Below, piece by piece: positions 11,661 to 22,053 of a stretch of 64,000 nucleotides of DNA. Each line of letters opens with the position of its first letter. Position 1 is the first letter of the stretch. Below the pieces are notes generated by a model. That model saw nothing but the letters and a program-made list of their open reading frames with translations, did not search any database and was not told the origin of the DNA. The stretch is from Thereva unica (taxonomy: Eukaryota; Arthropoda; Insecta; Diptera; Therevidae): assembly GCA_949987705.1 (NCBI GenBank), contig OX465281.1, positions 175,784,516 to 175,848,515 of the forward strand, in the 5' to 3' direction. Made by a program: the position numbers and the translations under genes.

Positions 11661-11880
11661 TTGAATAACTCCTAGACGAATTATCGCAGAGCAATGTAAT
11701 GCGGATAAATGCAAACACCATTGAACGGACTGCGCTGAATAACCGTGACGTGGAACTGGTCGATAAATTCTGCTACCTCAGTAGTATTATTACCGAAAAT
11801 GGTGGTGCAGAAGAAGATGTCAGTTCCAGAATAAATAAAGCACGAGGCGCATATGCATGCCTGTTCCGCATATGGAGATT
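11661..11880 (+). pseudogene. LINE reverse transcriptase C-terminal fragment
   Basis: Plus-strand frame from about 11699 reads 'VDKFCYLSSIITENGGAEED' followed by 'SSRINKARGAYACLFRIW'. This is the post-catalytic segment of RTE/CR1-like reverse transcriptases ('F.YLGS.I..DG....DI..RI.KAR.AF..L..IW', from memory). It is truncated on both sides; an unrelated stretch starts at about 11880. Confidence 0.7.
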
Positions 11881-13181
11881 TTATGGGTTTTATGGTTTTC
11901 TTTTTTTATATAAAATTTATGAAAACTCCAAGAAAGCTCCCTTGAGAGTGTTCCAAGTACACTCTCCTGTGCATCGCTCCCAATTTTTTCCACTGGGCTC
12001 ATTCAGTCGCATATTAAAATTGTCTTTGATGTCATCGTATTGGTCTTCAATTGAAGCGTTAGCATTTGACTACCATAGTATTTCTTAATGTGGTACGCAG
12101 GCGTACGGTATCTAATAATCATCTAAAAAACCAGCTATGAGGCTGCACCTAGTTTCTTTGCTGAATATTACGCCATTCCTACGGATTTCACTGCCAGAAT
12201 ATAAGAAGAACTCACTGTGTGAGCAGATATGCTCCCCAAGACGTACCGTTTGGTCTCTCTAAGCCCCATTGACTTTGATTTTATATCGATTCATCTCGTA
12301 GATGACATCATCCCGCCGTTCACCAGAAAGCAGTGTTCTCACAGTCCATGATCCGGAGCGCGTTCAAAAACCTTACTATAGTAAACCACGAGGTAAACTG
12401 TGGTTATGCTACATCACTTCACTTAACCACGAAAGTTTATGTTTAACCATGGAGGTTTTTGAACGCACCGTAGTTAACTACGTGGTAAAGAAAATTTAAA
12501 AATTTTTCTTCTTTCTAGATCCATTCTTATTGGATTGATGTTGTTAAGAACAATTATTTCATCCTTTTTTGTGCATCGCGGGTTTTTTTCTGAAGTCGGT
12601 TTTTAAAATTTTTTTTTATTTCGTGCTTTTTAGTCCATTCATTTTTTAATATTGCCTGTCATTGCAAGGAGCCTACGTTTTTACGACGCCACATAGCGAA
12701 GTGTATTCTACTTGTCACACCTTTTCATTTGATACCCATGTCTGGGGTCGGGGAGCGCAATTGCAAAATTTGATTGCAGATTGTATTGACATTCGAACTA
12801 TACGTATGTGCAAAATTTGCAGTTGATCGGTTATATGGAACTGGGTCAAAATCAAGTTGCAAGATTTGTTTACACTATACACACATACAGATCAAGATAA
12901 TATAAGGCATATAAAAAGTTAAGTTGCCATTGATATCGGGGAAATTAAATGTAAACAATAAACTTCTTTGATTCTTCATCCACGTCATGGTATATTTATT
13001 TATTCGATATAAACAATAGTTTTTTGAGCTGCAAATTTCGCCATAATTTCGTTCTTATCGGCTTTTGTTCTGGAAGCAAATTTACAGACGCAATCACGTC
13101 GAAAACTTGTTTAATATGGAACAGAATTCCCCGAAGGAAATTAAAAAATAATTATTTTGTCGATATATAGAAAAAAAAAGC

Positions 13182-13275
13182 ACCGCGAGCCCTTGGGATC
13201 GAACTCGCACCCCACAGATCCCACAGGCAAGAATACTCGTCTCTAGCCCTTTGCGCTATGTCAAGTACTATCGCC
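13182..13275 (-). repeat. tRNA-like sequence A
   Basis: On the minus strand there is an A-box-like 'TAGCGCAAAGGGCTAG' and a B-box-like 'GAGTTCGATCCC' about 50 bp apart, followed by a T run (complement of the a-run at 13170-13180). The acceptor stem does not pair well, so it is a tRNA-derived repeat or relic rather than a working tRNA gene. Confidence 0.55.
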
Positions 13276-13335
13276 CGCTGACCAATATGTTAATAAATCA
13301 TTTCAGAAAAAATAAAAAGAGAAAAAGAAAAAAAC

Positions 13336-14035
13336 CGGCTGCCCCGAACGGAATCGAACCTGAAACGCTGAATCGAGTATTCGACGCTGAGTTTGAGTTT
13401 TAAAAGCATTTTATTTATCTTAACATCTATCTTAATATAAATTTAACTAAACGCTTAAAGTTAATTATTCTAGCCTATTCTAATCTATCTAACTTACTGG
13501 CCCTCAGCAGGCACTCTAAATTAATCTATGTCTTATATTAACTTATGCCTTTCGGCTAAAACTTATCTTTTTTAATTTTATTTTATTTTAAAATATCATT
13601 TCAATTTATAATAATCTAAGAAAAATTATAACAAAAAACTTAGACACTATGTTTATTTTATATATAAAAACTTAAATCTACTTAATCAATAACTTATTTC
13701 TAACTATCTGGGCGGGGGGCAGCGGAGACGATAAAATCGTCTCAGGTGATCCCCGTCCAGGCGACGGGCTTCCACAGGCTCGAGTGATGCTAGAGCTCAA
13801 GCTCGTGAAAGCTCGCACCACTTACTTACAAGCTAATTAAACTTAACCACAAAACTATCCGGACGGGGTACAGCGGAGGACCTGCCTCGGATGTACTCCG
13901 TCCAGGCGACGAGCTTCCACGGGCTCGTGTTAGCAAAACTAACAAAACAAACAAAAACAAACAAACAACAAACAAACAACAGACAAACGAGTATCCGACG
14001 CTCTACCCACTCCGCCATCGGTCTGCTGACAGATT
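13336..14035 (-). repeat. tRNA-like sequence B, split by a LINE 3' end
   Basis: The 5' half (minus strand, 14035-13988) reads 'GATGGCGGAGTGGGTAGAGC' with D-arm character; the 3' half (13388-13336) contains the B-box 'GGTTCGATTCC' and ends 'GGGGCAGCC' before a T run. Joining them at the duplicated 15 bp gives a tRNA-like order with a GAAT/ATTC anticodon stem. The 5' side does not complement the 3' acceptor strand, so function as a tRNA is doubtful. Its head resembles that of sequence A ('GTCAGC' then a GAT-containing D-arm). Confidence 0.55.
13389..13987 (-). mobile_element. 5'-truncated LINE-type insertion with 15-bp target duplication
   Basis: Flanked by CGAGTATTCGACGCT (13374-13388) and CGAGTATCCGACGCT (13988-14002), one mismatch. 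On the minus strand it starts with a (TTTG)-rich run, contains two copies of a 'gtcgcctggacggg' motif about 150 bp apart, and ends 'aaataaaatgcttttaaaac'. The last 140 bp recur at about 56888-57040. Target-site length and end structure fit target-primed insertion of a LINE 3' end or SINE; no coding part is left. Confidence 0.7.
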
Positions 14036-14600
14036 TACAACAATAAAGTAATTTGTTCGGTGCCCATGAAATGTTTAGGTTGAACTTTAACAGGTTGAAT
14101 TTAACAGTTTTTTCTGCCTAACTTCGAACTCCGTTATCAGAATTTAGAAAAAATTTAACGGGACCACCGTGGGAAGCTCCCCCTTCAAATGAACCAAAAA
14201 AAAGCAAAAAAGTTATTGGGTTACAAAGTTATGCGTGAACAGGACCACAAAATACCTACACGTCGAATTGAGTAACCTCCTCTTTTTTTGAAGTCGGTTA
14301 AAAACAAGTGTCAAAAAATTGTTTTTATTCTTCTTCTTCTTAACTATCGCTAACCATGCTCCCGAGCATGGTTAAAATTTAACTACACCATGGTTAACCA
14401 CGGGAGTTTTTGAACGCCAAAAAGTTATGCTCGTGGTTATGTTGTAGTTAACCACGGAGTTTTTGAACGACAAAAGTTTACCATGGTTAACCATAGTAAG
14501 GTTTTTGAACGCGCTCCCGGTCGTCGCCGTATTGTCCATCCGGTTTCGAGGTATTATTTGTCTATTCGTATCAATGGTATTTTTATTGGGGGGGATTGCT

Positions 14601-15540
14601 AAACCTCAGCCCAACTGACTTAAAACTGCTTTGTAGCGCAAAGAGCTCGCCACAGAGACTCACATATAATAAATGATAGACTGCAATATCCCTTAATATA
14701 CATGTAAACGGTCAAAACGAATATAATTTTATATTATATCAAGGCAATCCCAGTACTTACTTACTTTGACGGCGTTACAACCGGATTCTGGTCCGGGCCT
14801 CTAGTAACTGATCTCTCCACCCAACTGGTCCCGATTCTGAGCCTAATAAGTTTAGAATCCCTAAGCTCTAGGCATCTGCATATCTGTCTGTTTGTCGCGC
14901 TAATTTCGGAAACGGCTAATCCGATTACCATGGGACTATTACAAGAGATTCAATATTTTCTTGGGCATGTTTTAGGCTAGTTGGACCCGGCTATCGGTTT
15001 AGAGGGCAAACTTGAACCCATAGTCGGATGAAAACGAGTGGAAACTTTATCCCAATTGAAAACCCGGAAGTTCGGAAATGGTTAAACGATTTTCAGACAT
15101 TCACGAGAAGATTCAGTGTTTTCTTAGGCGTGTTTAGGCTACTTTTTAACTCTGACCGGACTATCGGATAGATGACTCAATTATCGAAGGAACGCGAATG
15201 AAATACTGGTCCTGCGGGATATTGTTCTTTCAATTGGCGGAAATACTAGAGCTAATTGTGGTTTGCCACATTCGCAAATAAATAATCGGTAGGTCTGATG
15301 ATAGTTTAAACATAATATATCGAAAAACACAATGAACCAACAAAAAGAAGTCCACCAACCAATACTTTCTTATTTAGCCAAAATACGTGCAGATAAAAGG
15401 ATTGCATAGCAGGGTCACCAGCAGGTATTGCTGAAAATTATTCAAAGCAGCTATGTATGTTCTATGTTTAAGATACCGCTAGAAGATCACATATGGAAAA
15501 TCCTGCGTGCAACATATCTAAAAATTGGCACATCTAAAGT
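14601..15540. other. Repetitive stretch, no gene recognised
   Basis: Contains similar phrases repeated at 14930-15010 and 15100-15180 ('gattcaatattttcttgggc' / 'gattcagtgttttcttaggc', each followed by 'ttaggct'), an old duplicated unit about 165 bp apart. No coding or RNA feature seen. Confidence 0.45.
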
Positions 15541-15884
15541 TTGCCCTATCACGTCAGGATTTTGAGCAATCCTAACCTAAAAGTGCCAAACAGCGTGTTT
15601 TTTGCACTTTTGCGCGTTAAATATCTCAAAACTATGGAATGATAGGGCAAATCTGACGACGGGATCGTTTTCAGCATTCTTTTCAGTATTACAAAACAAG
15701 TTTTTTCAAATTTCACTCTTTCGACATGGTTTTCTGTAGATTTTGGCATGCTGAAAACGATCCCGTTGTCAGATTTGCCCTATCATTCCATAGTTTTGAG
15801 ATATTTAACGCGCAAAAGTGCAAAAAACACGCTTTTTGGCACTTTTAGGTTAGGATTGCTCAAAATCCTGACGTGATAGGGCAA
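15541..15884. repeat. 344-bp near-perfect palindrome (foldback element)
   Basis: Arms 15541-15677 and 15749-15884 are reverse complements with very few mismatches, separated by a 71 bp loop. The outer ends are TTGCCCTATCACGTCAGG and its complement. A second 'gatagggcaaatctgac' word sits inside each arm. No coding content; a foldback-type MITE is the likely identity. No clear target duplication was found. Confidence 0.85.
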
Positions 15885-16349
15885 TTTGGCCAACGGATTC
15901 GGATTCAGCGCGAAAAAATACTTGGGATATGACTATTGGACTGAAAAGAAAAAAACCTTGCAGGCCTGTGTAACCAATTATTTTGAGGAGTAACTGTTTT
16001 ACTTGCTATTTTCACGAGAAATGCGCGGACCGATGACATTAGTGCGTGTCTAAAATAATCAGTCATTTAGGAACAGATTAAAAAAGGTAATTAAAAATAA
16101 AATATGAGAGCGTAATCATAAAACTCAGTACTGTCTCCTCAATATAGCGGTGGAAAATGTTCTGAGAGTTAATAATAATGAAGACATTGGGCTTCCGCTG
16201 CTCTGTGAAAGGTTGTAGCAGACACGGAAACTTTAATAATCGACATCTATGACGATATGCAGAATATCAACTCAACAGAAGATTCATGGCTATCCAAAAT
16301 ACCTATAATGATGCCGAGAAATGATAAAGGGTGCATTCTTAATGGCCCT

Positions 16350-16630
16350 ATGTTGGAAAAGATTCCTGGTTACTCAACAACGTATCTTTGCGTAAATACC
16401 ATATGCAATCCAGATGAAGCAGTACGGTAGAATTCTTCAACAGTATCAGTACACCTGGTCTTCCGGCTCAAAAAATATTTCTAAAAGTTGGTGTACCCAT
16501 ATTTCTGCTTCGCAACTTGAATCCACCTAATCTATGCAACTGTACCAGATTAAAAGTAGGGATGATTTACTCGAGCGAGGTGGGGACCTATTGGATTTTG
16601 CAGTCGAGAAATGTCGAACTGATTTTAGAA
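16350..16630 (+). pseudogene. Helitron PIF1-like helicase C-terminal relic
   Basis: Plus-strand frames read 'LEKIPGYSTTYLCVNTI', then, after one frame change near 16430, '[15 protein letters not shown]', then '[20 protein letters not shown]' and 'CTRLKV'. This order is diagnostic of the C-terminal part of the Helitron Rep/helicase protein (final helicase motifs with 'LR(N/D)LNP..LCNGTRL'). The rest of the element is not recognised nearby. Confidence 0.8.
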
Positions 16631-17481
16631 ACTATATCTAGGTACTTAATTCAACCTTATTATAGTATTCTCCTTATCATAGTGAGAAATATCGTTGTCA
16701 CTTTCCATATTGTGGACGGGGAGAATTCAGTGAGCTGAGAAATAGCAGTTCAGCCTTATTGTGGTTATCACTTTCGGTGTCGTGATATTTCGTGTAATTG
16801 AGGAAAATTAGATATTTTAAACCCTTTGTCACAAAAAGACAAGAAATCTAGGTGAAAAGATGAAAAGCATGATCTCAAATCCCTTCTTAGTCGTTATTTT
16901 TACACTAAAAATGCTAAAATTATAAAATTTTTACTTTTATAAATAATCGCCTTTAAATATGAAATGGGAAAAATCTTACTTACAAATATCAAGTGAAAAC
17001 AATTGCCACTGAATTCGCCGTTTCTCGATATCACTTCGCCAATAATGCTAAATAGCTCTGTGTGGTTAACACACTCTATATCAGTGATTCTCAACCAATG
17101 TGCCGCGGCACTTTTTTGTGCTGCCAAATTCTTGAAGTGAGTCGCCAAATTTTAGAAATGCAACCAATAAAAATTATTTTGTATGTAATTTATACAGCAA
17201 ATTATTGGAAAAGGAACGCGACGGGAAAAATATTTATTCCGCAATCGCTACAGCGCATCCTTGGCATTATTGTTAAGCCGACTCACTTATTCTGCCGAGC
17301 CGAATCAAACATACCGTTATACCGGCGATCTTTTTACATAGATATACTACACAAAGAAGGGTACCAACTTGTTTGTTAAAACTATAGAGGAATTAAGTTA
17401 TTATTATTATTATAAGGAATGAGGGGGCAACCCATATGGTGAACACTGCGGCCAAATTAGGCCTATTGTGTACGAACCCCA

Positions 17482-20400
17482 CTAGCGGAACAGACTATCG
17501 GCCTTCCGAATGAAGGCAAGAAGGTCTTTAATTGATGAAGACCGGACTTGGGCAGGGCTCAAGAACTCTCCGATAAACGTTCTTCTTCTAAGCCAGGTCA
17601 GAGCAGGACATTCACAAAGAATATGTGTGGAAGTTTCATCGCCTTCAAAGCAGAGTCGGCATTCTGTCTCTTGAGACAGTCCTAGATTGTGGAGGTGGTA
17701 CCGCAGTCCTACATGGCCAGTGAGATAACCTACCAGCAGCCTTAGGTCCGCTCTGTTTAGAGTAATAGTGCCCCTTAAGGCAAAGGGTCTTATAAGATCT
17801 TTAGCCTGTCTAAGACCTGGGACTGACTCCCAATAGGCTAGGTTTATTCTCTTAATCCACTCCTCTATCAAGGACTTGGAGGTGGACCAAGAGATGCCAC
17901 AGAAGGGTTCTGGGCCCTGGAACAACGTCTCAGACCCCTCCCTCGCGAGGCTGTCTGCAGCCTCATTTCCCTCGACCCCGGTGTCCGGGGACCCAGCAGA
18001 GCGAGACCTCGTTTCTTCTGGTCAGGCTCTGGAGTACGTCAAAACACCCTGCTACTATTTTGAAACTTCCACGTTGAGAGTGCCTTGATGGCAGCTTGGC
18101 TGTCAGAAAAGATTTTAATGTTGGCGCCTTTCAGACCTTTCTCAAGGTTGAGCCTAGCGCAGGTCGTAATGGCATGTATTTCAGTCTGGAAAACAGAGGG
18201 CCACTTACCCATTGCAATCGAGACCTTGGAGTTGGGTCCTGCGACACCAGCCCCTGTGCCATGTTCCATCTTTGACCCGTCAGTAAACCAGTGGAGATGG
18301 TTTGGATCCCTAGGAAGAATAATTTCCTCCCACTCAGAGCGATCCGGGATAATCGCTCTGAATTTCCTTTGGAACCGCAGTTGACTAACCATATGGTCGG
18401 ATACGCGGCAGATGGAAATGCTTGGAATATTTTTAAGGATATCCATGTGTCTTTTGACCGTATGGGGCCAGTTGGATGAGATCTGAAGTCTCAAGGCACT
18501 TATGGCGGCGGATTTCCATATGAAGAGATGCAAAGGGGTCAATCCAATGATTGCTTCCATTGCAGCTGTGGGGCAGGTCCGCATAGCTCCGGTAATGGAG
18601 AGGCAAGCAAGCCGTTGCAGCTTGCTGCACTTGAGGATCGACGTAACCTGTTTAGTCTTGGGCCACCAAACTATAGCAGCATAGGTGACAACAGGTTTAA
18701 CGATCGTATTGTACATCCAGTACATCAATTGTGGTGTAAGACCCCATGCCTTACCCAGAAGCCTTTTGCAAGCCCATATGGCCCTTGTGGCTTTGCTGAT
18801 GACGTAGTCAAGTTGAGCGTTCCAGTTCAGCCTCTTGTCTAAGTTTACTCCCAAATATTTGACTGAGTACTCAACTGTGGTATCCTGGATACAGATAGGA
18901 CCTAGGTCCACTTTGTAGCGTTTGGAAAAAGGTACCAGGACAGCCTTATTTGGGTTGATTGACAGACCCTCCTTGGTACAACAACTTTGAACTTCTCGCA
19001 GTGCCGTTCTCATGAACTCTGTAATGGCCAAGTCAAACTTCCCAGAGACAATGATGGCAAGATCATCTGCATAACCGATGACATTGAAACCAGATTCAGA
19101 TAGTTTGATTAAGAGCTCATCCACAACTAGTGACCAGAGTAACGGGGATAAGACTCCACCTTGAGGGCACCCCTTAATAGCCTCAACACTAATGGTGGAG
19201 ACACCTAGGGTAGAAGAAATGTCACGATCTGCAAGCATTGCATTTATCTACTCAATCGTGTGAGGATCCAGATTTCTGAGAGCCAGTGCTCTAGAGATAG
19301 AATCATAGCCAGTGTTATCGAAAGCACCTTCGATGTCAAGGAACGCGCATAGGGCAGTTTCTTTAGCGAGGAAGGCTTTTTCGATTTTACTGATCAGGTG
19401 GTGTAAAGCAACCTCTGTTGATTTACCTTTAGAGTAAGCGAACTGGGAGCTATGTAGAGGGAGGGAGAGCTCCAGTTTGCACCTGATATAAAGGTCTAGC
19501 AGCCTTTCTATTGTTTTCAAAAGAAAAGAGGTTAAGCTGATAGGTCTGTACGAGTTAGGCAGCTCGAGGGGTCTGTTGCCCTGTTTAGGGATAAAAACCA
19601 CCACAACTTTCCTCCAGATGGTTGGAATGTATCCCCAATTGAAGCTGGCTCTAAAGAGGCAGACCAGGTTGTTGAGGATCAGATCAAGGCCCTTCTGAAG
19701 GAGTGCCGGAAAAATTCCGTCTCCTCCGGGGGACTTATATGGTTGAAAAGAGGCCACTGCCCATTTAACCTTGTCACAGTCGAAGATATTCCCTGAAAGA
19801 CTGCGGGAATAGCGGTCTGGGATGGTCCTAGACTACACCCAGGATCCAATGGATAAGCGGTCTGGAGGATTGACCCTGGAAAGTGCTCTCTCAACAGGTA
19901 CCTTAAGGTTTCCTCATGGTTAGAGGTGTAGGAGCCATCCTCCTTTTTGAGAAGGCCCACCCCGATGAAGGAGTCTTTAGAAAGTAGCTTTTGGAGTCTA
20001 GTCGCCTCTGGTAGAGTCTGAATGCTCTCACAGTGTTTCCGCCAGGCAAGCCTTTTGGAACGTCTCAACTCCTTGTTGTAGGCTGTAAGGGTGAACCTAT
20101 ATTCATCCCAATACCCGGTATGTTTTGCTCTATTGAACAATCTCCTAACGTCTCTACGCATTGCAGCTAACCTGTCATTCCACCAGGGCACCTTTCGCGA
20201 TGACTGAAAGGAAGAGACAATGTTGCTGTCATGGTAGGAAGAGATCAACACATCAGTAAGCTGCGTGGCCGCATTCTCCAATTCATACACTGAGCTGATA
20301 GAAGCCGCAAGCTGATCTGATTTCGAAGCCACAAGCCCCTGAAACTTAGACCAGTTAGTTTTCTTAGGAACCAAAGAAGAGGCGCGGATATGTGGAAGGC

Positions 20401-20755
20401 CCACAATGTCAAATCTAATGTACAGATGATCCGACAGTGAGGCCTCGTCCAGAACACGCCAGTTTTCAATCCTGTCGGATAAAAGCTTGCTCGTGAAGGT
20501 GAGGTCCAGCACCTCCTTTCTACTAGCAGTGATAAAAGTGGGTTTGCATCCTTTCCGATCATATACCAGTTTACTTGAGCCAGTGGTAAGTCCTTTGACT
20601 TTACCATCGGTTACCCAAGGCTCCTGAATGAGAGCAAGGGTAAGATGCCTCTCCGCGTAAGTCTTGCACAGGGTGGAGGATGCCCCTTTCGCATGGTGCA
20701 AGTTTGCTTGGAGTGCCCTTATGGCGCTAATTTTTTGTCCAAGGAGCTTTGACAA
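17482..20755 (-). pseudogene. LOA LINE ORF2: endonuclease (deleted), RT, RNase H
   Basis: Starts MSKLLGQKISAIRALQANLH, with 'LALIQEPWV' of the endonuclease. About 100 residues of the endonuclease core are missing: the frame jumps from 'SSKLVYDRKGC' to 'SRKEVLDLTF' and 'EASLSDHLYIRFD'. RT follows: 'YKSPGGDGIFPALLQ', 'SYRPISLTSFLLKTIERLLD', 'GCPQGGVLSPLLWSLVVDEL' and catalytic 'GYADDLAII'. RNase H has 'HWFTDGSKMEHGTGAG', 'FQTEIHAI' and 'FSDSQAAIKAL'. A frame change lies near 19750, a stop at about 19247, and another frame break after RNase H at about 18040; the C-terminal tail continues to 17482. Confidence 0.9.
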
Positions 20756-20790
20756 GCCCGGTCTTCTTGGCCTGTCTAGGACCCTTTGTC

Positions 20791-21917
20791 CTACCGCCTT
20801 TGCCTTGGGTGGTGCTGGTTTGCCGCGTGCTCCGACTCTAGGTTCGGCAGGTGCGTTCTTTCCCGCCCAGTAGTTTGCTCTGCTACAGGCTCCCTGACAT
20901 ATGCTGCAGATGCGGGGGTCGGATTTGGAACAACGCCAGATGGACCTGGAGTCGTTGCGAGAGCAGCTCCGCCGTCAGATGGCCCTATGGCCACGGCATT
21001 ACTGCAGTCCTCGGTGACAACAGAAGCATTGGGAGGTGCCATTTCAGACCCTGTGGTCTGAGTGTCACAGGACGAACCCTGCCCTTGTGGCTGCTTCTTT
21101 GAAGGATCTTTATCCTTAAGAATTAGCCTGGTATGGGAAAAGCGATAGGTAATTTTCCCTTTAAAACTAATTAGCTTAGTCATGGAAGCGGTACCCACAA
21201 CCATGACCAAGTGAAGGGTGTTATCATTTACCCGCCTCTGGACCACTTTCCACTTGTCAGCGGGAACCGAGTTTTGTGCAGCGATAGTAGCCAGCACTTT
21301 CTCGTTGCTTAAAGCATCACTCTGGGGAAATAGCCACGAATGATATGAGTTTGAAGGAAATTACCCTCTTCCACCAGAGTGATATCCAGAGCACTCTGGC
21401 TCTTAATGAAGGAGACGTTACTCCTCACCCATTCTGCTGTGTCAGGGTTTGAGCAGACTAACAGCAGCCAGCCTCTTCTTGGGAAACTCCCCTCGAAAGA
21501 CGGCTTGACTTCACCGCCCGCTTTTTCAATTACGACGTCAATGATCGCCTCCTGCAACTGTGCCATTTGCTCAGGTGTCAGAGGGCAGTTGACCATGTCT
21601 GTCGAGATGAGGCCAAGCTTGACACTGCTTACCACCTGGCTAAAGGTGGGGCGAGTGGACCCCTTGGCCGTCTTGGTCCTCTTCTGTTCCGGACGTTCCG
21701 GAGTTTCCTCCTCTGAGCGAACTCTCTTCAGCTCAGTTTTTTTGGAGGGCTTTGTTAAAGCTTTTTGCATGGCAATATCCCTGGAGAGGCCTTTTGCCAG
21801 TGCTTCTTGAAAGCATTTCCGCTGGCGGTAGGAGAGTTTGACAAACCTGGGTTTGTCAAGCTCCATCTTATCCAAGTCTCGGCAAATGGTGGTAGCTCCG
21901 GAAATGACCGAACACAC
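20791..21917 (-). pseudogene. LOA LINE ORF1, DUF4780-like, one frameshift
   Basis: N-terminal part begins near 21917; a basic segment with 'KKTELKRVRSEEETPERPEQ' precedes a domain with 'LTPEQMAQLQEAIIDVVIEK' and 'RGWLLLVCSNPDTAEWVRSN', the DUF4780-like region commonly found in LOA ORF1 proteins. A one-base frame change in a C run near 21327 separates it from the downstream half (to 20791), which ends in a Pro/Ser/Ala-rich tail. The predicted role is RNA binding in the retrotransposition particle. Confidence 0.8.
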
Positions 21918-22053
21918 ACTGACCGAGTCTGCGCTGCAGACGGATTCTGCGTCTAAAGACTCATCTTCAGCGACTGACGATCCGTCTGTAGAACCAGTGT
22001 GCCCAATGGCTCCACCGGTTGAGGTAGTTGGAATTGTTGGAGGAATTAAGTTA

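Larger units (their letters stand above)
12356..14516. mobile_element. 2.2-kb TIR element inserted in a LINE relic
   Basis: Both ends are GAGCGCGTTCAAAAACC followed by TTACTAT. The flanks fit a 3 bp CCG duplication (12353-12355 and 14517-14519). Subterminal copies of 'ggtttttgaacgca'-type words and 'ccatggttaacca' palindromes lie at 12360-12480 and 14350-14515. There is no transposase. The interior carries two tRNA-like sequences and a LINE 3' end. The 3 bp duplication and the end similarity to GTGCGTTTAAAC suggest a Harbinger-type non-autonomous element, but the class is not certain. Confidence 0.7.
12100..14600 (-). pseudogene. LINE endonuclease N-terminal fragment, split by a TIR element
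   Basis: The minus strand of 12355-12100 reads 'SWTVRTLLSGERRDDVIYEM' and further on a 'YSGSE..RRNGVIFS' run, the start of an APE-type LINE endonuclease. The upstream part lies at 14600-14517 ('RMDNTATTG'). The two halves are separated by the 12356-14516 insertion; removing it restores a continuous frame across the join. A stop after 'KVNGA' shows decay. Confidence 0.65.
17401..22039 (-). mobile_element. LOA-type non-LTR retrotransposon, near full length
   Basis: Flanked by identical GAGGAATTAAGTTA (17387-17400 and 22040-22053), a 14 bp target duplication. The minus-strand order is a short 5' UTR, ORF1 with a DUF4780-like domain, ORF2 with APE endonuclease remnant, reverse transcriptase and RNase H, then a short 3' UTR ending in TAA repeats (17401-17413). 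An ORF2 RNase H and a DUF4780 ORF1 fit the LOA clade, frequent in flies (family knowledge). Length is 4.64 kb; several indels and stops make it inactive. Confidence 0.9.

Noticed and set aside
13182..14035. Functional tRNA genes
   Set aside because: Acceptor stems do not pair and one unit is split by an insertion; they are treated as tRNA-derived repeats.
17082..17130. hAT-like end 'CAGTGATTCTCAACCAATG' followed by 'gccgcggcac'
   Set aside because: It resembles a known hAT terminus type, but no partner end or target duplication was found, so it is not listed as an element.
20664..21102. Plus-strand open frames over LOA ORF1/ORF2
   Set aside because: Antisense shadows of the LINE ORFs.
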